Positions 1 to 9,441 of a stretch of 64,000 nucleotides of DNA are shown piece by piece. Made by a program: the position numbers and the translations under genes. The DNA is from Ignavibacteria bacterium. Lineage in GTDB: Bacteria; Bacteroidota; Ignavibacteria; Ch128b. Location of the stretch: NCBI GenBank assembly GCA_013177855.1, contig JABLYA010000001.1, positions 1,591,573 to 1,655,572 on the forward strand, given 5' to 3'. The notes under the pieces were generated by a model. That model had not been told where the DNA came from and made no database searches. It was given only the letters and a program-made list of their open reading frames with translations. How positions within the stretch are numbered: the first letter of the stretch is position 1; every line of letters begins with the position of its first letter.

Positions 1-763
1 AAATATTTTTGTTAATTCCGTCATAAATCCAAATTTTGATTGCAATTATATGCATTATTTGGCATATAAAAAAATTATGTTGAAGTTAAAAATGATAAGC
101 TATAGTTTTTCAACTTTTGTTTTAATTTAAGTTTTAGCTTTTTTAACAGAAAGAAAATTTATTACAAAATGCAGGTTAGTAATCCAATTTGAGATTTTGT
201 ATTTTTTATTGTCAGAAGGGTTTTAATAATGCTTACAAATAGTAAAAAATACTTGTTGGGGTTAAATTATCATTTGATTTAATACGGGAGTAGTTTTTGA
301 AAATCAAATTCGGCAGTAACTTTTCGAATCAAAGGAATGTTGATTAGTTTTTCCATTTGTTTAGCTTAACAAAGCTTTGATATGAATTTCAGTTTAAGAT
401 ATATCGTCAGTTACAATGAAATAAAGAGCATTGAAATTAGAAAGAAAATTTTTTTCAATTAAAATAAAGGAGGTTCTGTATAAGAGATAAAAATCAAATA
501 AGTATAATTTTTTGCCTGAAACCTTGTGATAGGGTATAATATAGAGTTGTTTCGATAAGCCGTTCCTTTTGAAAATTTAATTTAGATTTTAAATCCTTCT
601 TTGATATTACCCTACCACTTTAAATCTTCACAAAATTGTGAAAGCAAATAAAGAGTTAATATTAACATCATTGTATTTTATAACTTATTTTTTTGTGACT
701 GAATGTATTATGATTATTTAGTCCATTTGAATAAAAAGTATTTTATTAGATGGAGGTCTGACA
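1..763. other. Intergenic region, no gene seen
   Basis: I find no convincing coding frame, RNA gene or mobile-element remnant in this very AT-rich stretch. It contains an AAAGGAGG-like string near 468-475 with no start codon at a useful distance. It also has an inverted repeat TTCACAA-AA-TTGTGAA at 627-642 and a 12-nt palindrome GTTAATATTAAC at 655-666, both roughly 100-140 bases before the first gene. The repeats could be operators for that gene, but no match to a known regulator was recognised. Confidence 0.5.
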
Positions 764-2227
764 ATGAAAAGAATAATTTATTTGATTGGTCTTTTTTCCT
801 TTCTCTCAGATCTTGTTTTATCACAAAATATTCTCTGGACTAAATTTTATGGTGGTCCATGGCCGTACTTTGATGTTGGAAATTGTGTAATATCTACATT
901 TGATGGTGGATACGCAATTGTTGGAGAAACTGACTGGCGCGGAGCTGGTTGGAAAGATGTCTGGTTAATTAGAACAGATGGAAGTGGTGACACTTTATGG
1001 ACAAGAACTTATGGTTTTTCTTTCAGTGATCGTGGCCGTTCGATTTTAGAGTTACCTGATCGTGGTTTTATTATTGTTGGAGGATGTTATTATGAAACTA
1101 GTTACCCGCCACCAAGAAAACCTTCTGTTTATATTATTCGCACAGATCAAAATGGTGATACACTTTGGACTAAGGTAATTTCAAGCGATTTTGATTCACA
1201 TATTGATGAAGGTTATTCAGTGTATCAAACACCTGATAATGGATTTCTGATTACTGGACTTTGTACTCCTCATGTTCCAGGAGGCAAAAGAGTTTATGTT
1301 TTAAAGATTGATTCGATTGGGAATAGACAGTGGGAAAAAGGATTTGGTATTCCAGGAAGAGTAGATGCACAACCACATAAAATGTATCCAACTTCAGATG
1401 GTGGATTTATTATTACTGGTTCAGCGGAATCTTACCCAGATATAGTAGACCTATTCATTATGAAATTTAATTCGAGTGGAGATACACTCTGGTCAAAATT
1501 GTACGGGGGTTCTCTACTTGATTGGGGTCAAGATGTTTGTGAAACAAATGATGGAGGATTTATAGTGACTGGATCAGTGGACTTTACTTTTCCAGGTTAT
1601 GGTGATCTCTGGGTATTAAGGACTGACTATAAAGGAGATACTATATGGACGAAACGATTTGGGATATCAGTTTCTTCGGCAGAAGGAATTTCCATTTGTC
1701 GAGCTTCTGATGGTGGTTATTTCATCGCTGGGCGAAGACAGAACTATGTATATGTTTTACGTTTCAATCAAGATGGTGATACTTTGTGGACAAGAGAAAT
1801 CCATGAGTTTCATGGTGCAGGTTATTCGGTTAGTCAGGCTTATGATGGTGATTTTTTAATTACGGGAACGGGATCGGCAAGAGATCAAAGCAGTGATATA
1901 TTTCTATTAAAAATTACAGAGCAAAGTTCAGGACTGAAACAAGAGTTAAACCCTTCCCGATTTGAACTGTATCAAAATTATCCTAATCCATTTAATTCTG
2001 TCACGGTAATTAAATACGAAATTCCAGAAACAAACGTACCAATTAAGGTTTCCTTAAAGATTTATAATATTTTGGGAGAAGAAATCGCATCCTTAGTTAA
2101 CAAAATACAGACAACGGGACATTATGAGGTTACATTTAATTCATTACAGCTCACAAGTGGAATTTATTTTTACAAATTACATACAGATAATTTTGTATTA
2201 ACTAAGAAGATGGTATTAATTAAATAA
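764..2227 (+). CDS. Secreted beta-propeller-like repeat protein with T9SS type A sorting domain
   Basis: This is a predicted extracellular protein. An N-terminal signal peptide of about 20 residues is followed by seven degenerate repeats of about 50-60 residues. Each repeat carries a GDTLWTK(x)YGG-like strand and then a DGGF(I/V)ITG-like strand, with the last near residue 380. The residues from about 400 to 487 form a T9SS type A sorting domain with the YQNYPNPFN motif and a terminal KKMVLIK. T9SS cargo with this tail is exported across the outer membrane and then released or anchored. A GGAGG ribosome site lies 7 bases before the ATG. The gene stands alone and ends in a strong terminator. 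Seven repeats suggest a seven-bladed propeller, but the binding target is unknown. Confidence 0.85.
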   Translation: MKRIIYLIGLFSFLSDLVLSQNILWTKFYGGPWPYFDVGNCVISTFDGGYAIVGETDWRGAGWKDVWLIRTDGSGDTLWTRTYGFSFSDRGRSILELPDRGFIIVGGCYYETSYPPPRKPSVYIIRTDQNGDTLWTKVISSDFDSHIDEGYSVYQTPDNGFLITGLCTPHVPGGKRVYVLKIDSIGNRQWEKGFGIPGRVDAQPHKMYPTSDGGFIITGSAESYPDIVDLFIMKFNSSGDTLWSKLYGGSLLDWGQDVCETNDGGFIVTGSVDFTFPGYGDLWVLRTDYKGDTIWTKRFGISVSSAEGISICRASDGGYFIAGRRQNYVYVLRFNQDGDTLWTREIHEFHGAGYSVSQAYDGDFLITGTGSARDQSSDIFLLKITEQSSGLKQELNPSRFELYQNYPNPFNSVTVIKYEIPETNVPIKVSLKIYNILGEEIASLVNKIQTTGHYEVTFNSLQLTSGIYFYKLHTDNFVLTKKMVLIK

Positions 2228-2239
2228 AGGGAAAAATTT

Positions 2240-2296
2240 AGTCAGGGTTAGTAAATAGTACATTCCCACAATTTTAATCTAACCCTGACTTTTTTA
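2240..2296 (+). terminator. Rho-independent-type terminator
   Basis: A perfect 12-bp inverted repeat (AGTCAGGGTTAG at 2240-2251, CTAACCCTGACT at 2279-2290) is followed by a run of T. The 27-nt loop is longer than usual. It lies just downstream of the secreted propeller gene. Confidence 0.7.
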
Positions 2297-2595
2297 TGGT
2301 TTTGAAACCTTATTGATTATGAACAGAATTCTATTATTTATTTTATATCCCAAGACATGTGTAAGGATATCAAATCTTAATTTTAATCTCTGACTTTTTG
2401 GTGATAAAACTTATCTGTAAACAATTTATTTCATTGGGATTTGTTGTTTTGATTTTAAAGCAATTTCTTTACTTACCAGAATTTTAATCGAACTTTATTT
2501 TTTTCTGTTTATAATTTTTATACTCTTAAACATATCACATTTCTTGAATTCTCAGTATTTCTGATTTAATTTGTTTTAAAAGCACTGAGGTTTTT
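2297..2595. other. Intergenic region, nothing recognised
   Basis: An AT-rich gap between the terminator and the epimerase gene. No reading frame or RNA gene is supported. It presumably contains the promoter of the downstream gene, but no clear promoter match was found. Confidence 0.4.
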
Positions 2596-3507
2596 ATGTC
2601 AGGAAAAATTTTAATTGCGGGGATTTCGGGTTTGATAGGGGAAAAATTAGCTCGTTTCTTAATGCCCGAATACAAAGTCAGAGGACTTGTTAGAAATGTT
2701 CAAAAGGTCAAACAATCTTTACCAAATGTTGAGCTTTATTCGTGGAATGAAAGTGAAAAATTTCTAATTAACTTAATTGAAGATACTGATGTTGTTATAA
2801 ACCTTTCGGGGAAATCGATTGCAGGCGGCAGATGGACTGAAAAAGTTAAAAAAGAAATCTATTCAAGTAGAATTGATACGACAAAAAAACTTGCTGAGTT
2901 GATTTTAAAATCATCGCAAAGACCAGAGAGTTTTATTGTTGCTTCTGCTGTTGGTTATTATGGTCTGGATGTAAACAAAATTTCGGATGAGAACTCACCA
3001 CCATCAGATGATTTTCTTGGACAGGTTTGTGTTGATTGGGAAAAGGCTTCTTCCATTGTTGATCAATATCAGGTGAGAAGGGTAAATGTAAGGATCAGCA
3101 CTGTATTGAGTCGAGATGGAGGTGCTCTACCTCTTTTGGCGTTACCATTTAAATTTTTCACTGGGAATTATTTCGGCACTGGAAATCAGTTTTTCCCATG
3201 GATTCATGAGAAAGATTTAATTCGACTTTTCAAATTTGTGATTGAAAATAAGTCAATTTCTGGTCCAATAAATGCTGTTTCGCCTCAAGTTGTTACAGTG
3301 AAAGAATTTTGTAAAACACTCGGCAAAGTATTGAAGAGACCTTGTTGGATTCGAATTCCTGAATGGAAAATGAAAATAATATTTGGTGAAATGGCTGAGC
3401 TCCTTATTAAAGGCGGAAGAGTAATTCCAAAGAAAGCAATTGAATCAGGTTTTAGATTTGAATTTGAAGATCTTGAAACTGCATTGAGAGATTTATTCGG
3501 TAAATGA
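2596..3507 (+). CDS. TIGR01777 family NAD-dependent epimerase/dehydratase-like protein
   Basis: This is a member of the extended short-chain dehydrogenase superfamily, close to the TIGR01777/YfcH group. The N-terminal Rossmann motif is GISGLIG (residues 9-15). NLSGKSIAGGRWT near residues 69-81 and the SAVGYYG motif near residues 118-124 are diagnostic of the group. The C-terminal 50-60 residues match the DUF1731-type tail. At 303 residues the length is normal. The physiological substrate of the family is unsettled; a link to cell division (the SulA-like label) is historical and weak. The gene appears monocistronic. Confidence 0.85.
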   Translation: MSGKILIAGISGLIGEKLARFLMPEYKVRGLVRNVQKVKQSLPNVELYSWNESEKFLINLIEDTDVVINLSGKSIAGGRWTEKVKKEIYSSRIDTTKKLAELILKSSQRPESFIVASAVGYYGLDVNKISDENSPPSDDFLGQVCVDWEKASSIVDQYQVRRVNVRISTVLSRDGGALPLLALPFKFFTGNYFGTGNQFFPWIHEKDLIRLFKFVIENKSISGPINAVSPQVVTVKEFCKTLGKVLKRPCWIRIPEWKMKIIFGEMAELLIKGGRVIPKKAIESGFRFEFEDLETALRDLFGK

Positions 3508-3544
3508 CAAATGTCATTTAAGATTTTTCAAATGGCAAAACCAC

Positions 3545-3576
3545 TTTGAATTTCTTTTTAAAAAGGCTAATTTTTG
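3545..3576 (+). promoter_or_regulatory. Bacteroidota-like promoter before xdhA
   Basis: TTTG at 3545-3548 is followed after 19 bases by TAATTTTTG at 3568-3576. This is close to the TTTG / TAnnTTTG pattern but has one extra base in the second box. A transcript starting a few bases downstream would exclude the upstream TTG (3574) as start codon and leave ATG 3598. Confidence 0.35.
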
Positions 3577-3597
3577 AATGAAATCATTGAGATAATT

Positions 3598-5037
3598 ATG
3601 ATAACCTTCATTCTAAATAACGAGATTATTAAAACCAGCCTTCCATCTGGATTTGTTTTACTCGATTTTATCAGGAAACATCAGCGTTTGACGGGTACAA
3701 AAGAGGGTTGCAGAGAAGGTGATTGCGGTGCTTGTACTGTTCTTGTTGGTGAGTTACGCGATGGCGAAGTAAAATATAAGACTGTTAATTCCTGCCTTTT
3801 TCCGCTCGGTGATGCACATCTGAAACATATTGTTACAATTGAAGGATTAAATTTAGATCAGATGAATTATCTTCAAGCAAAGTTTGTTGAACTTGGTGGG
3901 ACACAATGCGGCTTCTGCACACCTGGTTTTATTGTTTCTGCAATGGGTTATTTCTTGACGCAGGAAAATTATCGAAATGATGATGCAATACAATTTGTTG
4001 CGGGTAATATTTGTCGTTGCACTGGTTATGCAGGAATTAAAAGAGCATTAAGCAGTACAATTGAGTATCTAAATTCTTCAATTGAAAAAACAAATGGAAA
4101 AACTAAAAAGACATTTGAGGAATTAATAAGAATCGGATTTGTACCAGATTATTTTTCTTCTATTCCTCAAAAATTAAAAGCACTTCAACTCGAAGAAAAA
4201 ACTTTATCTGAAAGCTCAAAAATTTTTGTCTCAGGTGGAACTGATGTTTATGTTCAGAGGTGGGATGAGCTTGTCGATAAAAATGTAAGCTTAATTTCAT
4301 TAAAAGAAGAATTTAAAGGCATAAAACAGGTAAATGATGAAATATTTATTGGCGGGGCTACAACAATTTCGGAGATTGAAGAGTCAGATTTAATCCATTC
4401 AATAATTCCTGAGTTGAAAGATTATTTAAAACTATTTGGTTCAAAACCTATCAGAAACAGAGCAACGGTGGCTGGAAATATTGTCAACGCATCTCCAATT
4501 GGAGATATGACAAATATTCTTCTCGCTTTGGATTCAACTGTCCACTTAACAAACGGAAACGGAAAAAGAACAATCCAATTAAGAAAATTTTTCCTTGAGT
4601 ATAAAAAGCTAGATAAAAATGAAGACGAATTAATTCAGTCGGTTAGTTTCAAAGTTCCGAAGAAAAAATATTTAATAAATTTTGAAAAGATTTCTCGTCG
4701 AACTTTTCTTGATATAGCAAGTGTGAACTCAACATTTTTTGGATACATTGAAAACGATTCTTTCGAAGAAATCTCAATCACTGCAGGTGGTGTTTCGCCA
4801 ATTCCTCTATATCTTCAAAAGGCATCAAATTATCTGAGAAATAAAAAAATTAATGTCGAGACAATTAGTAAAGCAATCGAAGTTGCTTTGAGTGAAATTT
4901 CTCCAATCAGTGATGCTCGAGGCTCTGCTGAATATAAAAAATTATTACTTCGTCAATTGCTTCTGGCGCATTTTGAAAAATTTTTCCCTGACTTGATTTC
5001 AAAGGAATTAGTACTAAGTGAGGAGGGTTTACTATGA
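3598..5037 (+). CDS. xdhA: Xanthine dehydrogenase small subunit (2Fe-2S and FAD domains)
   Basis: This is the electron-transfer subunit of a molybdenum hydroxylase acting on xanthine or hypoxanthine, with the layout of Rhodobacter-type XdhA. A plant-type [2Fe-2S] domain at the N-terminus has the CREGDCGAC cluster and a fourth Cys in VNSC. The second, alpha-helical [2Fe-2S] domain has GTQCGFC and CRCTGY. The C-terminal half is the FAD-binding domain with FVSGGTDVYV and a CO-dehydrogenase flavoprotein-like tail. I chose ATG 3598 over the in-frame TTG at 3574, because the TTG overlaps the likely promoter box and adds eight residues that do not belong to the ferredoxin fold. The stop overlaps xdhB by 4 bases, so the two are translationally coupled. 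Confidence 0.92.
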   Translation: MITFILNNEIIKTSLPSGFVLLDFIRKHQRLTGTKEGCREGDCGACTVLVGELRDGEVKYKTVNSCLFPLGDAHLKHIVTIEGLNLDQMNYLQAKFVELGGTQCGFCTPGFIVSAMGYFLTQENYRNDDAIQFVAGNICRCTGYAGIKRALSSTIEYLNSSIEKTNGKTKKTFEELIRIGFVPDYFSSIPQKLKALQLEEKTLSESSKIFVSGGTDVYVQRWDELVDKNVSLISLKEEFKGIKQVNDEIFIGGATTISEIEESDLIHSIIPELKDYLKLFGSKPIRNRATVAGNIVNASPIGDMTNILLALDSTVHLTNGNGKRTIQLRKFFLEYKKLDKNEDELIQSVSFKVPKKKYLINFEKISRRTFLDIASVNSTFFGYIENDSFEEISITAGGVSPIPLYLQKASNYLRNKKINVETISKAIEVALSEISPISDARGSAEYKKLLLRQLLLAHFEKFFPDLISKELVLSEEGLL

Positions 5038-7322
5038 TTAATTATGACTCAATCAAACATGTTAGAGGCGAATCTCAGTTTGTTGATGATTTTATCCCAT
5101 TTGAGAAAATTCTCTATGGATATGTTTTCACTTCTCCAATCGCACATGGTATCATCAAAAAATTAGATATAGAAGAAGCTCTTAAATTCCCAGGAGTAAA
5201 ATATATTTTTACTTTCAAAGATATACCTGGCGAAAATCAAGTTGGTGGGATTGTTCAAGATGAAGTTTTATTTGCTGAAGATAAAGTTGAATTCGTGGGT
5301 CAACCGATAGCTTTTGTTGTAGCTGAAGATTTTCTCAGTGCTAAAAGAGCAGCAAAGAAAATTAGGGTTGAAATTGAAGAACTCGAGCCAATTTTTGATC
5401 CAAGGCTCGCATTTGAAAAAGGTTTGTTAATAATCCCGCCGAGAATTTTTTCGCTTGGAAATGTTGATGAAGCTTGGCAACAATGTGATTTTGTGATTGA
5501 GGGGCAAGTTGAATCTGGTGGACAGGAACATCTTTACCTTGAAACGCAGGGCTCCATAGCCTTCCCAGTCGATAAAGAGAGTGTAAAAATTTTCTCTTCT
5601 ACCCAAAATCCAACTCATGTTCAAAAAATAGCTGCTCATGTTTTGGGTATCCCGATGAATAAAGTTGAAGTTGATGTATTGAGACTTGGCGGTGGTTTTG
5701 GTGGGAAAGAAGATCAAGCGACTCACTGGGCGGTTATGACAGCTTTAGCTGCAAAGAAATTGAACACAGCTGTAAAATTAATCTTGCCCCGTCAGGAAGA
5801 TATGAGGATGACTGGTAAACGACATCCTTACTCTTCTGATTTTAAGATTGGTTTGAACAAAGAAGGTAAAATTTTAGCTTATGAAGTTACTTTCTATCAA
5901 AATGCTGGTGCCGCTGCAGATTTATCTCCAGCAATTCTTGAAAGAACTTTGTTCCATACGACAAACACTTATTACATTCCAAATGTAAAAGCGACTGCAT
6001 ACAGTTGCAAAACAAATCTTCCACCCAATACAGCATTTCGTGGATTTGGTGGTCCGCAAGCAATGTTTGTAATGGAAAGCGCCTTGTTCAAAGCTTCGCA
6101 GGTTACGGGAATTGATTATCATAAACTTCAAAAAATTAATCTTTTGAACGAAGGAGATGAATTTCCTTACGGTCAAAAAGCATTTAACTGCCGAGCTAAA
6201 CTTTGTTACGATACACTTGAGAAAAAATACGATGTTGAAAAAGTCAAACTCGAAATAGATGAGTTTAATAGTAAAAGTAAATTTGTAAAAAAAGCTTATT
6301 CAATAATGCCGATTTGTTTTGGAATTTCATTCACATCAACATATTTGAATCAGGCGAGTGCACTCGTTCACATTTATGTTGATGGAAGTGTTGGAATAAG
6401 TACAGCAGCAGTGGAGATGGGTCAGGGTGTTAATGCAAAACTATTGCAAATTGCATCAAAAATGTTTTCTATCTCGCCAGAAAAAATAAAAATTGAGTCA
6501 ACCAATACAACCAGGATTGCCAATACTTCACCAACAGCAGCAAGCAAAGCTGCTGATTTAAATGGTTTTGCACTAATGGAAGCCTGTGAACTTATTTTAA
6601 ATAGATTAAAAAAATTTGCAGCGCAAAGATTAAATGTATCAGATGAGTCAAAAATAAAATTCGAGAACGAATGGGTTTTTGTTGATAATGTAAAAACAGA
6701 TTTGAACTGGGGAAATTTAATCAAACAAGCGTATTTGAATAGAATAAATTTATCAGCTCATGCACATCACGCAACTCCAGATGTTTATTTCGATAGAGAG
6801 ATTTCAAAAGGAAAACCTTTTGCTTATCATGTTTATGGAACTGCTCTCATTGAAGTCACAGTAGATTGCCTGCGTGGAACTTACAAAATTGATTCTGTCA
6901 AAGTCGTTCATGATTTAGGAGATTCAATTCATCCAGTTGTTGATCTCGGTCAGGTAGAAGGCGGAATTGTTCAGGGTATTGGCTGGATGACAGTTGAAGA
7001 AGTTATTTATAATGATAAAGGGAAATTAATTACCGACGCACTCTCTACTTACAAAGTACCTGATATTTATTTCGCACCTGAAAAAATTGAAGTTCAATTT
7101 CTTGAAAATGCTTCGAATCCATTTGGTCCTTTTAAGTCTAAGGCAGTTGGTGAGCCACCATTTATGTATGGAATTGGAGCTTTTTTCGCAATTTTAAAAG
7201 CTATGCTGACATTCAATCCTGAAATGGAAATTCAGTTCAAAGCACCAATGACCAATGAGAGAGTTTTGATGAGCATTTATTCAGGAATAAAAGAGAAAGT
7301 TTTGAATCACATTCATATTTAA
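5034..7322 (+). CDS. xdhB: Xanthine dehydrogenase large (molybdopterin) subunit
   Basis: This is the catalytic molybdenum-cofactor subunit of the xanthine dehydrogenase, 762 residues. The three active-site signatures of true xanthine dehydrogenases are visible: the Glu of GGGFGGKE, the Arg of AFRGFGGPQ and the Glu of VGEPP (equivalents of bovine E802, R880 and E1261). That supports a purine substrate rather than a generic aldehyde oxidase. Residues 1-130 form the a/b hammerhead domain. The gene is coupled to xdhA by a 4-base overlap. No XdhC-type cofactor-insertion gene is seen in the window, so it must lie elsewhere or be absent. The likely role is purine catabolism in the cytoplasm. Confidence 0.93.
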   Translation: MINYDSIKHVRGESQFVDDFIPFEKILYGYVFTSPIAHGIIKKLDIEEALKFPGVKYIFTFKDIPGENQVGGIVQDEVLFAEDKVEFVGQPIAFVVAEDFLSAKRAAKKIRVEIEELEPIFDPRLAFEKGLLIIPPRIFSLGNVDEAWQQCDFVIEGQVESGGQEHLYLETQGSIAFPVDKESVKIFSSTQNPTHVQKIAAHVLGIPMNKVEVDVLRLGGGFGGKEDQATHWAVMTALAAKKLNTAVKLILPRQEDMRMTGKRHPYSSDFKIGLNKEGKILAYEVTFYQNAGAAADLSPAILERTLFHTTNTYYIPNVKATAYSCKTNLPPNTAFRGFGGPQAMFVMESALFKASQVTGIDYHKLQKINLLNEGDEFPYGQKAFNCRAKLCYDTLEKKYDVEKVKLEIDEFNSKSKFVKKAYSIMPICFGISFTSTYLNQASALVHIYVDGSVGISTAAVEMGQGVNAKLLQIASKMFSISPEKIKIESTNTTRIANTSPTAASKAADLNGFALMEACELILNRLKKFAAQRLNVSDESKIKFENEWVFVDNVKTDLNWGNLIKQAYLNRINLSAHAHHATPDVYFDREISKGKPFAYHVYGTALIEVTVDCLRGTYKIDSVKVVHDLGDSIHPVVDLGQVEGGIVQGIGWMTVEEVIYNDKGKLITDALSTYKVPDIYFAPEKIEVQFLENASNPFGPFKSKAVGEPPFMYGIGAFFAILKAMLTFNPEMEIQFKAPMTNERVLMSIYSGIKEKVLNHIHI

Positions 7323-7407
7323 GAACATCGAAAGGACGAAATGTTTTTAATATTTAACTAAACAAAAAATTTTAATAACTTAATCAAAAACAAAAAAGAG
7401 GTGATAT

Positions 7408-7836
7408 ATGCCAATAAGAAGAAAAAAGAAAGATGAGCTTTATCGTTTCGGGGTCTCAATGGAATATGACCTTATCCAGAAATTCGATAAATATTTAGAG
7501 AAGAGAGGTTTCTACAACCGCTCCGAAGCAATTCGTGATCTTGTCAGACAATTGCTCGCAAAAGAAAAAGTTGAAATTAAAAATGAAGTAACTTATGGAA
7601 TAGTGTCGTTCATTTACAATCATCATCAGCGAGAACTGGAAGAAAGGATTACTCATCTCCAACATCATAACTTTAAATCAATAATTTCAACCACACATAT
7701 CCACATTGATGAAGAGTATTGTCTTGAAGTGATAATAATGAAAGACAGAGCACAAAGAATTAAAACAATCGCTGAAGCTATCTTTAGTCTCAAAGGTGTA
7801 AAGAGTGGTGAAGTATCGTTTGTCACTCTTGTTTAA
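7408..7836 (+). CDS. nikR: NikR-family nickel-responsive transcriptional regulator
   Basis: This is a ribbon-helix-helix repressor with a C-terminal ACT-like metal-binding domain, 142 residues, normal for NikR. The N-terminal 50 residues contain the RHH fold (RFGVSMEYDLIQKFDKY...NRSEAIRDLVR). All four high-affinity nickel ligands known from E. coli NikR have counterparts: His86 or His87 (LQHHNF), His97 and His99 (THIHID) and Cys105. A GAGGTG ribosome site sits 9 bases before the ATG. No nickel transporter or nickel enzyme gene is near, and no GTATGA-type operator was found, so its targets cannot be named from this window. Confidence 0.9.
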   Translation: MPIRRKKKDELYRFGVSMEYDLIQKFDKYLEKRGFYNRSEAIRDLVRQLLAKEKVEIKNEVTYGIVSFIYNHHQRELEERITHLQHHNFKSIISTTHIHIDEEYCLEVIIMKDRAQRIKTIAEAIFSLKGVKSGEVSFVTLV

Positions 7837-7860
7837 ATCTAAAAAATAGATTAAAAATAA

Positions 7861-8352
7861 ATGAGAAGAATAGGCGTTTTTATTGATTTGCAAAATATTT
7901 ATCTGGCAGTAAAGACTATTGAACAAAAATCTAAAATTAACTTTACTGTCTTGAAAGAATATTTACGTTCGAATGATGCGATCGTAACGATGTCGGTTTT
8001 TACTTGTTATGATCCAGAATATAAATCACAGATTGATTTCATTAATCATCTGGCATTGCTCGGTTATCGTGTGGTTTCTAAACCACTCAAGAAACTTCCC
8101 GATGGAACGACCAAAGCAAATATGGATCTTGAAATGGCAATGGAAGTTATGAATCAAGCTCCCCACCTTGATGAGATTGTTCTGGTAACTGGCGATGGCG
8201 ATTTTGCTCCGCTTGTTAGTTACTTATGTTCACTAGGGAAATTTGTGAAGGTGATCGGACCAGATGTTTTAACTTCTCCCGATTTAATCCGAGCATGCCA
8301 TACCTTTGTTAATTTGAATAAGATTGAAGGAATATTTGATGTAAATCAATGA
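7861..8352 (+). CDS. NYN domain protein (LabA/DUF88 family), putative ribonuclease
   Basis: A PIN-like NYN-fold protein of 163 residues. The acidic residues expected to bind the metal are visible in FIDLQN (Asp9), ANMDLEMAM (around residue 94) and VTGDGDFAPL (around residues 118-127). LabA-like proteins are thought to cleave RNA, though few have been characterised. It starts 24 bases after nikR and is probably cotranscribed; why a nickel regulator and an RNase-like protein should pair is unclear. Confidence 0.85.
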   Translation: MRRIGVFIDLQNIYLAVKTIEQKSKINFTVLKEYLRSNDAIVTMSVFTCYDPEYKSQIDFINHLALLGYRVVSKPLKKLPDGTTKANMDLEMAMEVMNQAPHLDEIVLVTGDGDFAPLVSYLCSLGKFVKVIGPDVLTSPDLIRACHTFVNLNKIEGIFDVNQ

Positions 8353-8425
8353 AGGGTTTGGTTCCATTAAAAAGGAATTTGATTTTGTTTTAAGGAAGAA
8401 TAAAAAAATTATGTTACCTGCTTAA

Positions 8426-9439
8426 CTAAAAATAAATTCCATACCATATTGTTGATGGAGTGATTCTCACTGCAGGTGCTGGGAAATGAAAATTATCAAG
8501 CAAGTCTAATACTTCTCTTAAAATTTTTGATTCTGGGTTAAATAATTTCAATAAACTGTAATCAAGAGAAATATACCATTCTCTATCTCCGAGTGGTTTT
8601 CCTGAACTATTCCAGATGTTTTTCCCGAGTTTAACTTTCTCGACACCATAAGCTATTGCAAAATTCAACCATTTGGGCCAGTAATTATCAACTGGTGAAG
8701 GAAGAATGGAATGAATATCAAAACTCAAGTAATATGTAAATCCTTCATAATCCTTAATCCAGTAATCATACCAGCCTTTTTTGTAGGCAGGTGATGGATG
8801 GTAACTCCACTTTAAATTAACCGATTGAAGAGGTTTAAAATGATTTTGAAGATGTGGATAGATTGCACCTAGAACATTTCCACCAAAGTCCCACCAGCTC
8901 CATCCCCACTTTTTGTAATAAGCATCGTGAAATTCAATTTGAGTTTGAAAAAAAATACTTGAAAGGATTGAAGAGATAACAGAGTAATTCTCGGGGACAT
9001 TGGTTGCTCTCAAAACTTTGTAGGCTCCTTTTGACAATAACATTCCAGCATAAAAATGACCCAACTTATCAATATTCATATCAGCGTTATTCCAATCGTT
9101 AAAAGTATGGAACTTTGTTCTCGCTTCGTTCCAGTAAGCATCTTTGAAAATAAAATAAATTGAGACATTCGTAATTACTGTTGCACCAATGAAAGGTCCG
9201 AGATATTCCCACTTAATTCGCGTCGAATCATTATTCTTTTGATTTGTATTTTTTTCGATAGGTGAAATATTGAATAAGAATTCTTGTTGTTGAAAAGAAT
9301 TTAATCTTAACAGAATTCTGTTTTGCTGAAGTTCATAAAAATTAATAGGAGTTTCATCTAATTTAATTTTTGTGTATCCACCCGATGAGAAAACTTGATA
9401 TTGGGTTAACAGCAACAAAATAAAAAAGTATCTAATCAT
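8426..9439 (-). CDS. DUF2279 (YfiM-like) envelope protein
   Basis: This is a predicted exported or membrane-associated protein of 337 residues. A short hydrophobic N-terminus (FFILLLLTQYQVFSSG) looks like a signal peptide, and a second hydrophobic stretch near residues 78-92 may insert in the membrane. The motif DKLGHFYAGMLLSKGAY with the following WWDFGGNVLGA stretch is typical of the DUF2279/YfiM group, whose function is unknown. The gene ends 3 bases from the upstream phosphohexomutase, so both are probably on one transcript reading leftward. Confidence 0.75.
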   Translation of the reverse strand: MIRYFFILLLLTQYQVFSSGGYTKIKLDETPINFYELQQNRILLRLNSFQQQEFLFNISPIEKNTNQKNNDSTRIKWEYLGPFIGATVITNVSIYFIFKDAYWNEARTKFHTFNDWNNADMNIDKLGHFYAGMLLSKGAYKVLRATNVPENYSVISSILSSIFFQTQIEFHDAYYKKWGWSWWDFGGNVLGAIYPHLQNHFKPLQSVNLKWSYHPSPAYKKGWYDYWIKDYEGFTYYLSFDIHSILPSPVDNYWPKWLNFAIAYGVEKVKLGKNIWNSSGKPLGDREWYISLDYSLLKLFNPESKILREVLDLLDNFHFPAPAVRITPSTIWYGIYF

Positions 9440-9441
9440 AA

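Noticed and set aside
3574-3597. TTG start extending XdhA by eight residues
   Set aside because: It overlaps the probable promoter box and the added residues do not belong to the ferredoxin fold; ATG 3598 fits better.
5427-6724. Antisense open frames inside xdhB
   Set aside because: They have no recognisable domains and lie opposite a well-supported gene; typical of shadow frames in AT-rich coding DNA.
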